The notes below the pieces were generated by a model, which had not been told where the DNA came from, made no database searches, and saw nothing but the letters and a program-made list of their open reading frames with translations. The position numbers were made by a program, and so were the translations under genes. DNA of 51,535 bases from a virus, in the IMG/VR virus record IMGVR_UViG_3300030451_005792, positions 41,045-92,579 of that record, one strand, 5' to 3'. Of this stretch, positions 24,110 to 33,230 are shown piece by piece. The first letter of the stretch is position 1; each line of letters begins with the position of its first letter.

Positions 24110-24499
24110 CTAACTGTTCTGAGCCCTTTTCCATGCTTCTTTATTAGGTCTGTCTTTATCTCCAGGTTTTGCTGGTTTATAATTTTTACCTTCACGAAGT
24201 TTTTTCTTTCTAATATTTTCCCACAAACTTGCAGGAGTCATATTCTTTTCATCGTCATTGGAAGGATTAAACTTTACAAAATCATGAATTGTTTTCATGT
24301 AATCCTCGGTTATAGCTATTTTACCTTGTAACCAAGCTTCTGTCAAGTTGTTCTTGACATTTTCTTCTTCTAAAGATGCTAAAATTTGTTGTGCGTGTTT
24401 AGCTATAGAAGCCAAAGAACCCATGTTCATTTCCAAAAAATCTTTTTTATATTCTGATAAATTGTCTTGTGCTTCAGACAGAATTGTGTATTTTCTCAT
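24110..24499 (-). CDS. Hypothetical small phage protein
   Basis: 129 aa, helical N-terminal two-thirds and a basic C-terminus (LREGKNYKPAKPGDKDRPNK). It overlaps the PAP2-phosphatase 3' end by 26 bases. Similar short helical proteins with a Lys/Asn/Gly tail occur in phage virion modules, but I cannot name a family. Weak ribosome site; probably translated by coupling. Confidence 0.35.
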   Translation of the reverse strand: MRKYTILSEAQDNLSEYKKDFLEMNMGSLASIAKHAQQILASLEEENVKNNLTEAWLQGKIAITEDYMKTIHDFVKFNPSNDDEKNMTPASLWENIRKKKLREGKNYKPAKPGDKDRPNKEAWKRAQNS

Positions 24500-25175
24500 A
24501 ATATTTGCTCAGTGTAGGGTAAATAGTTTGAATGATTTTGATTGAGGCTTCATTATCCGAAGGATAATGTACACCTTGTAATACACGAATATGGCCACAT
24601 TTTTCTGCTAAGGAACGAAAAGCCTGTCTTTTTTCAGGATATTTTTCGCTTAAAATTTCCGCAGCTAGAGCAGCATACATTGTATGTCCGCTAGGATATG
24701 CTGGTGTGCCATGAGTTCCAGTGCGTATAATATCAATAGGAATTTTGTAAAATTCTGCAATTTGAAAAGGTCTTGGTCTATTATAATAATATTTTAAATG
24801 ATCAATTAATTCTTGCACAACTAAGTTATATAAAGTAGCAAATTTATTATCTGGAAATATTAAATTATTACTATCTATAAAATCATTAAAAACAGAATTA
24901 GCATCCTCATCGACATCATACACTAATTTGATTTGTTCAGCACTACGGTTTTGAGTAAGTTTACTAATATATGATATTTCTTTTTTAGTAGTAGCCCCAG
25001 CATTAGATGGAGGCTTAGGAACAATATTAAATATGTCTATATTAGATAGTTCTGGAAAAGACATATGTACATACTTAGATTGTTTATAATCAAAATTTTG
25101 ATCATAACGCAAATCATCAATGTTAGAAATACTGTGCTGTAATTCTTTTTGAACAGAGTCAATTAATTTACGCAT
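24474..25175 (-). CDS. PAP2-superfamily phosphatase / haloperoxidase-like
   Basis: 233 aa. The three signature blocks are complete: K128-x6-R135-P136, P161-S-G-H164 and R197-x5-H203-x3-D207. No signal peptide or transmembrane segment, so it is a soluble phosphatase of the class A acid phosphatase/vanadium-haloperoxidase fold rather than the membrane PAP2. It could remove phosphate from sugar or lipid-linked substrates, fitting the glycan genes that follow, or be unrelated. Residues 1-60 are variable. Confidence 0.78.
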   Translation of the reverse strand: MRKLIDSVQKELQHSISNIDDLRYDQNFDYKQSKYVHMSFPELSNIDIFNIVPKPPSNAGATTKKEISYISKLTQNRSAEQIKLVYDVDEDANSVFNDFIDSNNLIFPDNKFATLYNLVVQELIDHLKYYYNRPRPFQIAEFYKIPIDIIRTGTHGTPAYPSGHTMYAALAAEILSEKYPEKRQAFRSLAEKCGHIRVLQGVHYPSDNEASIKIIQTIYPTLSKYYEKIHNSV

Positions 25176-25180
25176 GTTAC

Positions 25181-25696
25181 TTACCAGAACTTACATGACC
25201 AGTATCTTGCTTTATATTTTGGCCCCGGATTATCACAGTTATGTCTAGCTCTAAAAGATTTTCGTCTTGCAGGATCACTTTTCTTTATCTTCATATTAGG
25301 ATCGCCAAAATTTACCTTGACCACATTACCCTTATCGTTTTTAACATAGACACTTCTCTTCTTTGGTCCTTCAGGAGTCAAAAAAGGTTTATTAAGAGTT
25401 ACTTTTCTACCTTGGTATTCTGCACCTAGAGCGTTGCCTTCTTCATCATAGACCATTTCAGCTACAACCTCTTGAACAAATTCATCACATTCATCATCCC
25501 ATACAGCATTAGCAATTAGTAATTCATCTTGCATATCTGATATTAAAGATGACTTTGTATCTTCTTTAGCCTCTTTAACACAATAAGCTATGCGTTGTTT
25601 TGTGTCTGGAAAATCCTTCTTAGAGTTAGGATCAGACATACAACGACTTACGAATTTATTACGATCTTCACCGGGCTTATGTTTTGGTAGAGGCAT
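25181..25696 (-). CDS. Conserved phage protein with KSFRARHNC C-terminal motif
   Basis: 171 aa. The C-terminal stretch SDPARRKSFRARHNC followed by KARYWSCKFW is a recurrent phage motif, which I know from prohead-protease-type and other tail-end domains; it looks like a metal-binding or cleavage-signal element. The N-terminus (KHKPGEDRNKFVSRCMSD) has the same feel as small capsid-module proteins. Its 3' end lies 5 bases before the PAP2 gene. Function uncertain. Confidence 0.5.
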   Translation of the reverse strand: MPLPKHKPGEDRNKFVSRCMSDPNSKKDFPDTKQRIAYCVKEAKEDTKSSLISDMQDELLIANAVWDDECDEFVQEVVAEMVYDEEGNALGAEYQGRKVTLNKPFLTPEGPKKRSVYVKNDKGNVVKVNFGDPNMKIKKSDPARRKSFRARHNCDNPGPKYKARYWSCKFW

Positions 25697-26765
25697 CTAA
25701 CATCTCCTTAGATAAAATAGAGGCTGTATTATTCCATGTGTATTGTTTAACTGTTTCAAGACCTGCTGTATTAGTCTTGACATTATCTTTATACACCTTT
25801 TTCAGAAACTCTACAGTTTGATCCATTTGATTTGAGCCTAAATCTGCCCAATTTCCCTCATTATTAAAGAATTTTCCATCATCAGCACTAGTTAAATTTT
25901 CAATATCAATCAACATACTATTATCATTTGTACAATATTCTGTGTGTGCTGAGTAGTTTGTAGCAATAACAGGCTTGTTAAGAGCCATTACTTCCAAAAT
26001 TTCATTATTCCAACCTTCAGCCCTAGCTGGAAACACACCGCAATCACAATGCTGAATAACTTTAGACAGATCGTTATGTGTAGCAAGTCTAGGTAGGATG
26101 GTTACTTTTTCTCCTAGCTTACTATTTTTATACATATCTGCCCAAATTTGATTTTCTTGCCCGCTTAGAAAAGGATTTTGATTAATCATAACTAGTTCAA
26201 CATTATCTTCTTTTTCAAAAGCTTTATTAAAGGCTTCTAATAAAAAGTCATGACCTTTACGAATTTCCCATTTTCCAATGTTAATAAATCTGTACGCTTC
26301 TTTTTCAAACGGTGAATTGCCATCTCTGTTTTGGAAAACTGTTGTATCAACAGCAAGTGGAGACACCACAATAGGAATTGTAATATCATTTTTTTCTAAA
26401 ACAGTTTTAGCCCACTTACTTGCTACAAACACAACATCTAAATTATTAATCATTTGTTTTTCTAGATTTTGTAGTTTGTCTATTTCAAAAAAGATTAATG
26501 CCCCATACTTACCATTCCCTACTCTACTAGCTAGGTCGTACTGATGCCAAATTTTTAGACAAGGAGCATCAGCTGTCCAGCTTTTTAAAGTGTCTTCTAA
26601 AATAGATTTTACCATATTTTCATGCTGTGCTTCTACGGCAGTTTGACCAATTCCAAATAGCTTAACGTCAATATTTTTATCTTCGTGCAAAGCCTTTAAA
26701 ATATTAGTAGACGTAACACCATATCCAGTAGTATTATTAATTGGAGCATTTAGATTTAGATTCAT
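25677..26765 (-). CDS. GT4-type glycosyltransferase
   Basis: 362 aa GT-B enzyme. NTTGYGVTSTNILKAL at the N-terminus is a donor/acceptor loop. INIGKWEIRKGHDFLLEAF opens the C-terminal domain, and CGVFPARAEGWNNEILEVMA carries the E-x7-E motif of GT4 retaining transferases. It likely elongates a phage- or host-surface glycan. Together with 26776-40406 it forms the main sugar block. Confidence 0.78.
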   Translation of the reverse strand: MNLNLNAPINNTTGYGVTSTNILKALHEDKNIDVKLFGIGQTAVEAQHENMVKSILEDTLKSWTADAPCLKIWHQYDLASRVGNGKYGALIFFEIDKLQNLEKQMINNLDVVFVASKWAKTVLEKNDITIPIVVSPLAVDTTVFQNRDGNSPFEKEAYRFINIGKWEIRKGHDFLLEAFNKAFEKEDNVELVMINQNPFLSGQENQIWADMYKNSKLGEKVTILPRLATHNDLSKVIQHCDCGVFPARAEGWNNEILEVMALNKPVIATNYSAHTEYCTNDNSMLIDIENLTSADDGKFFNNEGNWADLGSNQMDQTVEFLKKVYKDNVKTNTAGLETVKQYTWNNTASILSKEMLDASTKT

Positions 26766-26775
26766 TATATATTCC

Positions 26776-27492
26776 CTATTTGTTTAATTTTGATAAGTTA
26801 ACTTTATTGTAGTGTAATAGAGCAATCGTATCCATACCAATACATTTCATGCCGTACTTTCTATAGTCAAGCCATTCTTTCATTTCTTCTTCCCATAAAT
26901 CCCATGACTCAATATCTTTAGGAATATGAATTGCCATTCTATCATTAGGAATTGCTTCTCTCATCTTTTTGATGGCGTTTTGGAATTTTTCATGCTTAAA
27001 ATCACCGGGAACCTCTAGACTTAGCGATAAATCGTAAGGCCCAATAAGATGGAAGTCAAAACCATAGCTTCTAATTTTTTGGATATTGTCAATTCCTGCC
27101 TTAGACTCAATTTGAGGAACTATTATCGGAACCCTGCTAACTAAGCCACCTCTTTCTCCCCATAAATTTTCTCTGACCAGACCTAAACCTCTTTTACCTT
27201 TAGGTGGATAGTAACAAGCATTTATTATCGCTTGACATTGTTCCTCTGTTTCTACTGTAGAGAATATTAAACCGTCACATCCTGCATCAAGACAATATCT
27301 AACTAGTGTTGGGTTAACTTCTGTAAGTCTTACAAAAGCCTTTAGTCCTTTTAGTTTAATAATTTGTATAGAACTAAAAATACTTTCATTATTAAAACAA
27401 CCATGTTCGGTATCTAGCACAACACCGTCAAAACCTTTACACATGATTTCGGTTATTTGAGTGGACGGAATTTGCTGCCACGATAGTTTCAT
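26776..27492 (-). CDS. HpcH/HpaI-family aldolase
   Basis: 238 aa class II aldolase. GVVLDTEHGCFN, YPPKGKRGLG, PQIESKAGIDNI (metal Glu) and GPYDLSLSL (metal Asp) are the diagnostic strands. Family members join or split pyruvate and an aldehyde to give 4-hydroxy-2-oxo acids. With the phosphatase and CMP-transferase nearby it may build a 2-keto-3-deoxy sugar acid; this is inference. It overlaps the GDPD-like gene by 4 bases. Confidence 0.8.
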   Translation of the reverse strand: MKLSWQQIPSTQITEIMCKGFDGVVLDTEHGCFNNESIFSSIQIIKLKGLKAFVRLTEVNPTLVRYCLDAGCDGLIFSTVETEEQCQAIINACYYPPKGKRGLGLVRENLWGERGGLVSRVPIIVPQIESKAGIDNIQKIRSYGFDFHLIGPYDLSLSLEVPGDFKHEKFQNAIKKMREAIPNDRMAIHIPKDIESWDLWEEEMKEWLDYRKYGMKCIGMDTIALLHYNKVNLSKLNK

Positions 27493-27938
27493 TGATAATC
27501 TCCTATATAATCAGAACAAATACCAGCACAATTTTCAAAATAAACTTGATGATATTCTAATGAACATTTTTCTGGAAGTACCCATATGGATCTTGAGCCT
27601 ATGCTATATCCCGGATATGTCCAGATATAACCATTGCTCGTTAATGTATAATAGTCATTTTGATGCCAAAGGCAAGTAGCATTTATATTTAATAAATTTT
27701 CCAACCCTAATAAATTTTTAGCATGACACCACAAATGTTGTTTATTTTCGAGAAAAAAAGAAATATCTACACTGACAGAAGCCTCATCATGACCTAGCCA
27801 CCATTTATTTTTATCACAACATCTTACATCTACTTCTACATGAAATCCTTTTTTTATTGCAGAAAGTATATAATCGGGGGTGTTTTCATGGTCAGGATTT
27901 GGTCCTGATATATTTCCTCTATGAGATATTAATATCAT
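27489..27938 (-). CDS. GDPD-like phosphodiesterase fold protein
   Basis: 149 aa. SHRGNISG and ENTPDYILSAIKKGFHVEVD match the HRG...E..A...G....E.D signature of glycerophosphodiester phosphodiesterases; the later GHD matches the third metal/acid motif. Half the usual length (about 240), so a minimal barrel or truncated enzyme. It may cleave a phosphodiester in a glycan or lipid linkage, or modify sugar phosphates. Confidence 0.6.
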   Translation of the reverse strand: MILISHRGNISGPNPDHENTPDYILSAIKKGFHVEVDVRCCDKNKWWLGHDEASVSVDISFFLENKQHLWCHAKNLLGLENLLNINATCLWHQNDYYTLTSNGYIWTYPGYSIGSRSIWVLPEKCSLEYHQVYFENCAGICSDYIGDYQ

Positions 27939-28276
27939 ATTATATTACCATTTTGATCTGTGTTGTATTTATCTGAAGGGACAGAAGGCCATTTAATCAC
28001 AATAACATCTACATCTTCTAATACCTCTACATCCGCTACTTCATAAGGCTCATATAAAAACATATCCCCAGTACTTAAAATATCACCAGATACATTCAAT
28101 TTACCTTTAACTATGTATGTTAATTCTTGTGCTATTTTATGAGTATGAAAATCGGCTTTGTAACCTTTACTGTGCTGGTGATGAGCAACTTCAAAAAAAC
28201 AATTTTTGAATACCGATGGATTAAAGTCTCCAATAAACCAACCATTAGTCATATTTTTAATATTATATTTTTTCAT
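27935..28276 (-). CDS. Cupin-fold protein
   Basis: 113 aa single-domain cupin. FHTHKIAQELTYIVKGKLNV is the metal-binding cupin motif 1, and LSTGDMFLYEPYEVADV is motif 2. Could be a sugar isomerase/epimerase or a metal-dependent regulator. Coupled on both sides to aldolase-side and nucleotidyltransferase genes, so a sugar-pathway isomerase is likely. Confidence 0.65.
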   Translation of the reverse strand: MKKYNIKNMTNGWFIGDFNPSVFKNCFFEVAHHQHSKGYKADFHTHKIAQELTYIVKGKLNVSGDILSTGDMFLYEPYEVADVEVLEDVDVIVIKWPSVPSDKYNTDQNGNII

Positions 28277-29433
28277 GATAGTTCTTGAACTCTAAGCTGA
28301 TGTCTACCTCCATCAAAAGAATTACGAGTTAATGTATTTATAATATCTAGTATAAATTTTTCTGATGTGCATAATCTTGCTGGAAAAGCGAAAAAATTTG
28401 CACAGTTATGCCTAATAGACATTTCTGCTGTATAATTATCTAACATTAAAGCAGACCTAATACCATCGAATTTATTTGCACAAATATTAACACCTTGACC
28501 AGTTCTGCAAAAAGCAAATATAAAATCACAGAAACCATCTTTTTTTGACAAAACTGCTTGACTAATAAAATATTTGTAATCACAATCATCACTAGAATAA
28601 GTACCAAAGTCAATATACTTGATATTTAAACTATCTAAACATTTTTTACATAATTCCTTAGCTTCATATCCTGAGTGGTCTGCGCATAATCCAATAGGTT
28701 TATTTCCAATTTTTTTAATTACATTGTCTTTGTAAAAAACAAACTCTTTTGGAGTGCCGAAAATATGTATTTTTTCAACTTGTTGAGTGTTGATCTTAAA
28801 ATTATCATTAATTAATAGATTATATAAAGGAGTTATATAGAACTCTCCCTTGGTTGTAATTTCTTCCTTAACCATTTTGTCTGCATACGAACAAAAAATA
28901 GACCCTTTGGCAAAGTAATATATTCCTACACACGCTTGATCGCTAATAACTTTCTTTTCTGCTGTTTTAGTTACTAATCCATTAGCATCTTCTTGAACAT
29001 AACTATAGTTCGAAGAATTTGATTTAAAGGTTAATAACGTACCATCTGTATTTTGTTCAACCAAATCTCTTGGATTGACTTTAGGGAAAAACTCTATATC
29101 AAGAGTATGTATAATTAAGGGTAAATCATTATCAATCAGATTACGAGCCAATAAACAGCTGCACACAGAGCCTCTTGTTAAATTTTCTGATACTACAATG
29201 CTAATATCTTCACCAAATTTATTTTTTAATATTTGCTCTGCGTTGTGACTGTATACTTGTTCATCTCTCACAATAAAAATTAAATTACATTCTGTCATAT
29301 CTATACAACTTAAAGAAATATCAATTAATTGTTTATTGTCTATATGAATAAATTGTTTAGGGGTTTCATACCCTTCTTCTTTAAACCGACTACCTAGACC
29401 GGCCATTGGTATTAATAGATTATATTTTTTCAT
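28273..29433 (-). CDS. Fusion of sugar nucleotidyltransferase and RpiB-type isomerase
   Basis: 386 aa in two domains. Residues 1-230 are an NTP_transferase: LIPMAGLGSRFKEEGYETPK binds the nucleotide. Residues 240-386 match ribose/galactose isomerase B: GLCADHSGYEAKELC, the catalytic Cys in FAFCRTGQGVNICANK, and His in RHNCANFFAFPARL. A single chain thus isomerises a sugar phosphate and may activate it. I know no standard RpiB-nucleotidyltransferase fusion. Confidence 0.75.
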   Translation of the reverse strand: MKKYNLLIPMAGLGSRFKEEGYETPKQFIHIDNKQLIDISLSCIDMTECNLIFIVRDEQVYSHNAEQILKNKFGEDISIVVSENLTRGSVCSCLLARNLIDNDLPLIIHTLDIEFFPKVNPRDLVEQNTDGTLLTFKSNSSNYSYVQEDANGLVTKTAEKKVISDQACVGIYYFAKGSIFCSYADKMVKEEITTKGEFYITPLYNLLINDNFKINTQQVEKIHIFGTPKEFVFYKDNVIKKIGNKPIGLCADHSGYEAKELCKKCLDSLNIKYIDFGTYSSDDCDYKYFISQAVLSKKDGFCDFIFAFCRTGQGVNICANKFDGIRSALMLDNYTAEMSIRHNCANFFAFPARLCTSEKFILDIINTLTRNSFDGGRHQLRVQELS

Positions 29434-30338
29434 TTATTTACCTTTAATGTTCTAGTGCTTATTTGATCTATTAATGTTTTTATTGATGTTGGTAGATTGT
29501 TTGGCCAAGAATGATTTTGACTAACATCAACATTTAAAAACTCCGCTGATCGACCTACCGGGCCTTGCAACTGTGAGTCTGATCTGTTTGGCGGAAAATG
29601 TCCACACAATATTCTATGTGGTGGTATTTCTACGTCACCACGCAGAACATCTATGCATTCTATATCAATTATTCTAAAATCACTAAAGTCTGGTGACATT
29701 AAAATATTATTGGCTGAAATATCAGAAAAATACAATCCAGTTGCGTCATAAAACTTTTGATATTCGTCAATAATTTGATTATATAAATTTTTTATAAATT
29801 CATAATTTGATAGCTTTGAATGGTATTCTGCTTTATGTTTTTGAAAAACTTCGTTCGTATAGAAATCACAAACATCCAACACTACTAATGGAACCCAATC
29901 AGGGTAAAATTTTGTTAATACTCCCAACTGGTTGTCAACCTCTGTTAAAGAGTTTTTTATTTCTATAATTTTATTGTCTTTTAAAGAGTATTCTTGGGCT
30001 TCATTCTTTTTTTCTTGAGAAAGAGCACCCCAACGCAAACCTTCATTGACCGGAACAAAAAATAACTCTTCTCCATGATTCAATATTTCAAAATATTTAG
30101 TACCCCATTTATTTTCATGTGTCTTAGTAATTTGAGTCCATCCATGCGATTCGGACATTTTCTTTTGAGCTTCCATCACACCGTCATAAAGCTGATTGTA
30201 AGCAGACTTCACAAGGTCTAACCGTATAGGCCCTAAGTGAATGTGAACCATGCCATCTGCATTATATTCAATAGTCAGATTTTTGTACTCAGGATCTGTA
30301 TTAACATCTCCCAGAATTTTTTTCACTATATGTCCCAT
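29430..30338 (-). CDS. Kinase-fold protein (APH/lipopolysaccharide-kinase-like)
   Basis: 302 aa. YFSDISANNILMSPDFSDFR followed by IIDIECID mirrors the H/Y-x-D-x4-N catalytic loop and D-x-G/D-I-E metal motif of small-molecule or lipopolysaccharide kinases. The N-terminal region contains VHIHLGPIRLDL, a short motif repeated in the next gene. It may phosphorylate a sugar or lipid head group; protein-kinase activity is less likely. AGGA precedes the start. Confidence 0.6.
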   Translation of the reverse strand: MGHIVKKILGDVNTDPEYKNLTIEYNADGMVHIHLGPIRLDLVKSAYNQLYDGVMEAQKKMSESHGWTQITKTHENKWGTKYFEILNHGEELFFVPVNEGLRWGALSQEKKNEAQEYSLKDNKIIEIKNSLTEVDNQLGVLTKFYPDWVPLVVLDVCDFYTNEVFQKHKAEYHSKLSNYEFIKNLYNQIIDEYQKFYDATGLYFSDISANNILMSPDFSDFRIIDIECIDVLRGDVEIPPHRILCGHFPPNRSDSQLQGPVGRSAEFLNVDVSQNHSWPNNLPTSIKTLIDQISTRTLKVNK

Positions 30339-30613
30339 TATAATCTTCCTTTTCTTTTCATATGAATATATAATTCATTAAATTCTTCATACGTAAAATG
30401 TAGTCGTATGTTTGGCAAATCCTTATAAAAAGGACAGGCTTCTTTTGACGTTAAATCAGGAGGTGCTTCGCCATTAGAGTAAACTGGTCTTATATCTCCC
30501 ATATGAATGTGTATAGGATACAGATCTCCTATATTGTCTTCTATAATATATTTGCAACCTTTAATTGGAAAGTCGCAAGTGCCTTCATATAAATCTTTTG
30601 CTATTATTCCCAT
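30338..30613 (-). CDS. Small hypothetical protein with IHIHMGDIR motif
   Basis: 91 aa from the ATG (an in-frame TTG two codons earlier is unsupported). It contains YPIHIHMGDIRPVY, which matches VHIHLGPIRLDL in the kinase-like neighbour, and then FTYEEFNELYIHMKRKG. It appears to be a stand-alone copy of the kinase's N-terminal module. Function unknown; likely a partner or regulator. Confidence 0.4.
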   Translation of the reverse strand: MGIIAKDLYEGTCDFPIKGCKYIIEDNIGDLYPIHIHMGDIRPVYSNGEAPPDLTSKEACPFYKDLPNIRLHFTYEEFNELYIHMKRKGRL

Positions 30614-30615
30614 TG

Positions 30616-31272
30616 TCAACCACCCCCTAAGCTATATTTATTAACAGAATTTAAATCTTGATTGTATAAAGATTCAACTATTTTTTGAGCATAAGGCAAG
30701 GTCAATTCAACTGATTTTACTAAGTTCTTTTTTTCTACCTGTGGTAATAGCTCGAAAACACGATTTATGGACTTTTGTTTCCAGTTGCCCCTTTTGTCTA
30801 AAACATTTCTCAATATTTGTATAGTAATTTCATTTTCAGCAGACGGTATCCATATAAAACCTTCATCGAATTGTTTTTTGATTTTAGTTTCATAAACATA
30901 TTCATTAAATGAATGAGAAACAATCCAAGTAGTTTCATAATTCTTTAACGGACTATCGAAAAATAAAGAACTGTCTGTATCAATATAAAATCTTTTTTCT
31001 GCTATGTCATCGTTGTCTGGGCCTTTTGTTTTATAAGAATGATTGTTCATAAAAGCATACTCAGCAAATCCATATTCTCTAATCCAATGGCAATCAAGAT
31101 GTTTTTTAATAATCTCCATGCACTCGTCAAAGTTAGTATAATGAGGGACTAAATCAATGTCATTATCACCAGAATCCGGCAACCTCAGAAAACCTCTGAC
31201 TATAACATAATTTATGTCGTTTAAGTTAATTTCTTGCATTACATCCCAAAATTGTTGTTTATGACTTTCCAT
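30616..31272 (-). CDS. Nucleotidyltransferase-fold protein
   Basis: 218 aa from the ATG behind AAGGAG at 7 bases. YVIVRGFLRLPDSGDNDIDL has the G-S/G...D-x-D pattern of the MNT/Pol-beta-type nucleotidyltransferase fold. The C-terminal half is helical (KKQFDEGFIWIPSAENE, IQILRNVLDKRGNWKQ). It sits between kinase-like genes, so a sugar or small-molecule nucleotidylation is plausible. Confidence in the fold is moderate. Confidence 0.5.
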   Translation of the reverse strand: MESHKQQFWDVMQEINLNDINYVIVRGFLRLPDSGDNDIDLVPHYTNFDECMEIIKKHLDCHWIREYGFAEYAFMNNHSYKTKGPDNDDIAEKRFYIDTDSSLFFDSPLKNYETTWIVSHSFNEYVYETKIKKQFDEGFIWIPSAENEITIQILRNVLDKRGNWKQKSINRVFELLPQVEKKNLVKSVELTLPYAQKIVESLYNQDLNSVNKYSLGGG

Positions 31273-31951
31273 TGTTTTTCTCCTTCTGTTCATTAAGATA
31301 TGTTGATATTGCATCATGAGATTTTTGTAAAGCATCTATTACATTTTTATTTTTTAAGTAATAATCAATAAATCCAGAAACCAACATATCTCCACAACCT
31401 AACACGTTCACACCGTCAATCTGTTTTACTTTAAAATGATCAATTTTTTCGCCTGTGTTATGATAATATGAACTTCCTAAAGAGTGATGCAAAATTAATC
31501 CTTTCTTTAAAAATTTACATATACGCTTTGGATCGCAAAACTCATCTTCATCAGACAAAAAAAGAAAATCCACATATTTGAGAATAGAAAAATCCTCAAT
31601 AACTCTACCTCTACAAACATCCGCAGAAACTATTCCACTCTTAATATCTTTTATATAACTGATATCATTCAGTTCATTCAAATACATAATGTGGTTCCAT
31701 TGTGATTCTTTCAAAGTCGGCTTTCTACATTTTAGACTTAAGTTTGCTATTGATGCTCGTTCGTTAGTATGCCTATTTATAAAAATCATTGCTTCACCAA
31801 TATCAGTTGGTTCAATATATATTTTTAGATTTGGATTTAGCCTATTTAAATATTTCCAAACATTGCCAATCGACCCGATTGAGCAATCTTTTTTAAAGTT
31901 GTCAAATATCCTATCTAAAGTTATATGTCCATATATAGCAACATTATACAT
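31259..31951 (-). CDS. PfkB/ribokinase-family sugar kinase
   Basis: 230 aa, shorter than usual (about 300). The C-terminal VLGCGDMLVSGF is the GAGD/DTxGAGD anion hole with the catalytic Asp, and GSIGNVWKYLNRLN replaces the usual N-terminal GGxxxN loop. It should phosphorylate a furanose or a sugar 1-position, as HldE/RfaE kinases do. Coupled to the HAD phosphatase start and the nucleotidyltransferase-fold gene. Confidence 0.68.
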   Translation of the reverse strand: MYNVAIYGHITLDRIFDNFKKDCSIGSIGNVWKYLNRLNPNLKIYIEPTDIGEAMIFINRHTNERASIANLSLKCRKPTLKESQWNHIMYLNELNDISYIKDIKSGIVSADVCRGRVIEDFSILKYVDFLFLSDEDEFCDPKRICKFLKKGLILHHSLGSSYYHNTGEKIDHFKVKQIDGVNVLGCGDMLVSGFIDYYLKNKNVIDALQKSHDAISTYLNEQKEKNNGKS

Positions 31952-32478
31952 TAAAAAATCTCTTTACTATCTAGTTTTTCTATATCACCCATACTACAGT
32001 CTGGTACTAAGCCTCTTTGATGCAGTATGTTGTATAGCTGGCATACTACATTATTACCTCCGTCTGTAGGTATTATATTATATGTTCCACAAATGTCAAG
32101 AATATCTGGACAAGCATCCTGCGGACAATATTTATGTCCTACTTCTAACATAATATCTTTATCAAATAAATCATCTCCCACATATAATATCTCTGCTCTT
32201 TTTACGCTGTAAACGGTTTCTAATGTGGGTAAAAATGATTTCTTGTTTTCCCCCTGTCTTGCTGCGTAAAAATCTATGTTTCTATTCTTTGCCATATTTT
32301 CATTTATTTTTTTGTCTCCAGACAAAAAGCATACGTCTACGCCTGATGCTCTTAGCCTTTTGATAGCGGTAAAATCTTTATCACAATAAGTTTTAGCAAA
32401 TGGCATACCATCTAAACCATAGTATTTCTTACCGTCTGTCAATACGCCATCTATATCCAGTATCACTAGTCCTAGCAT
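31951..32478 (-). CDS. KdsC-like HAD phosphatase
   Basis: 175 aa. LDIDGVLTDGKKYY carries the two catalytic Asp residues (D8 and D10) in the exact KdsC/CMP-NulO-phosphatase form. CFLSGDKKINENMAK and ILYVGDDLFDKDIMLEVG are motifs II-IV. KdsC removes phosphate from Kdo-8-P. Here it probably clears an ulosonic acid phosphate, next to a CMP-sugar synthetase at 33230. Length matches KdsC (about 180). Confidence 0.82.
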   Translation of the reverse strand: MLGLVILDIDGVLTDGKKYYGLDGMPFAKTYCDKDFTAIKRLRASGVDVCFLSGDKKINENMAKNRNIDFYAARQGENKKSFLPTLETVYSVKRAEILYVGDDLFDKDIMLEVGHKYCPQDACPDILDICGTYNIIPTDGGNNVVCQLYNILHQRGLVPDCSMGDIEKLDSKEIF

Positions 32479-32483
32479 TTATT

Positions 32484-33230
32484 TTACTCTCTGATAACAC
32501 TTAGTAAATTATTAGACATATGATTAATATCATAATTATTTTGGTGAATATAATCTTTAAACACATACTCAGCAAATACATTAGGATAATTATCTTTTAT
32601 ATTTCTTAGATTACATTTTAATATATCTATATGGTATTGGTGCATGAGTGTTTTCATAATATAATAGTTACTACCAAAAACAATGTCTCCAACTTTAAAA
32701 TTTTGGTCTGCCAACCCAAAGCAATTTACTTTATTGTTGTTAAAATTATCAAAAATGATAGGCTCTCTATAATCCAAATCAAATCTGCACTTAACTACAA
32801 GATCATAGTTACAATGAGAATCAATAATAAGATTGAATGCCCTATACCATGTGTGAGATTGAGCTATTATGCCATTTTGTATAAGTAGATTCGGCTGTAT
32901 ATGCTCAGGTGTTCCTATTACTTTTATTAATTTCTTTGTGTGTTCTCTAAAAAAAGAGTTTATCTCATGGTATTGATTCATGATGCAATACCGTTTTGGA
33001 CTATAAGACCTAATTATATCTATTAAAACATCTTCTGATAATTTCTTGATATCTGTAGCATATTCATTTGGTTTTTCTTTATCTTCTACTCTTAGGTGAG
33101 TATGATCCCATACAGATAGATATATGTCTAAATCATGATTTTGATTAGCGAGTAGTATATTTTTATTAAAACTAGGAAGAGACTTTTTATATGTTCTAGA
33201 TAAACCCGATAGAGTAATGGCTATTTTCAT
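32484..33230 (-). CDS. GT-A-like glycosyltransferase (RFDLD)
   Basis: 248 aa. The start IAITLSGLSRTYKKSLPSF is the opening of a glycosyltransferase group seen in large viruses, followed by IYLSVWDHTH. LVVKCRFDLDYREPI has the D-x-D metal site. No CAZy family assigned. It lies between the CMP-sugar synthetase and the HAD phosphatase, so it may use the CMP-sugar they supply; that is only an inference. Confidence 0.55.
   Translation of the reverse strand: MKIAITLSGLSRTYKKSLPSFNKNILLANQNHDLDIYLSVWDHTHLRVEDKEKPNEYATDIKKLSEDVLIDIIRSYSPKRYCIMNQYHEINSFFREHTKKLIKVIGTPEHIQPNLLIQNGIIAQSHTWYRAFNLIIDSHCNYDLVVKCRFDLDYREPIIFDNFNNNKVNCFGLADQNFKVGDIVFGSNYYIMKTLMHQYHIDILKCNLRNIKDNYPNVFAEYVFKDYIHQNNYDINHMSNNLLSVIRE

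Noticed and set aside
27489-27938. Frameshifted GDPD pseudogene
   Set aside because: It is short, but both ends overlap neighbours as ATGA-type couplings and no in-frame remnant of a missing half is seen nearby.
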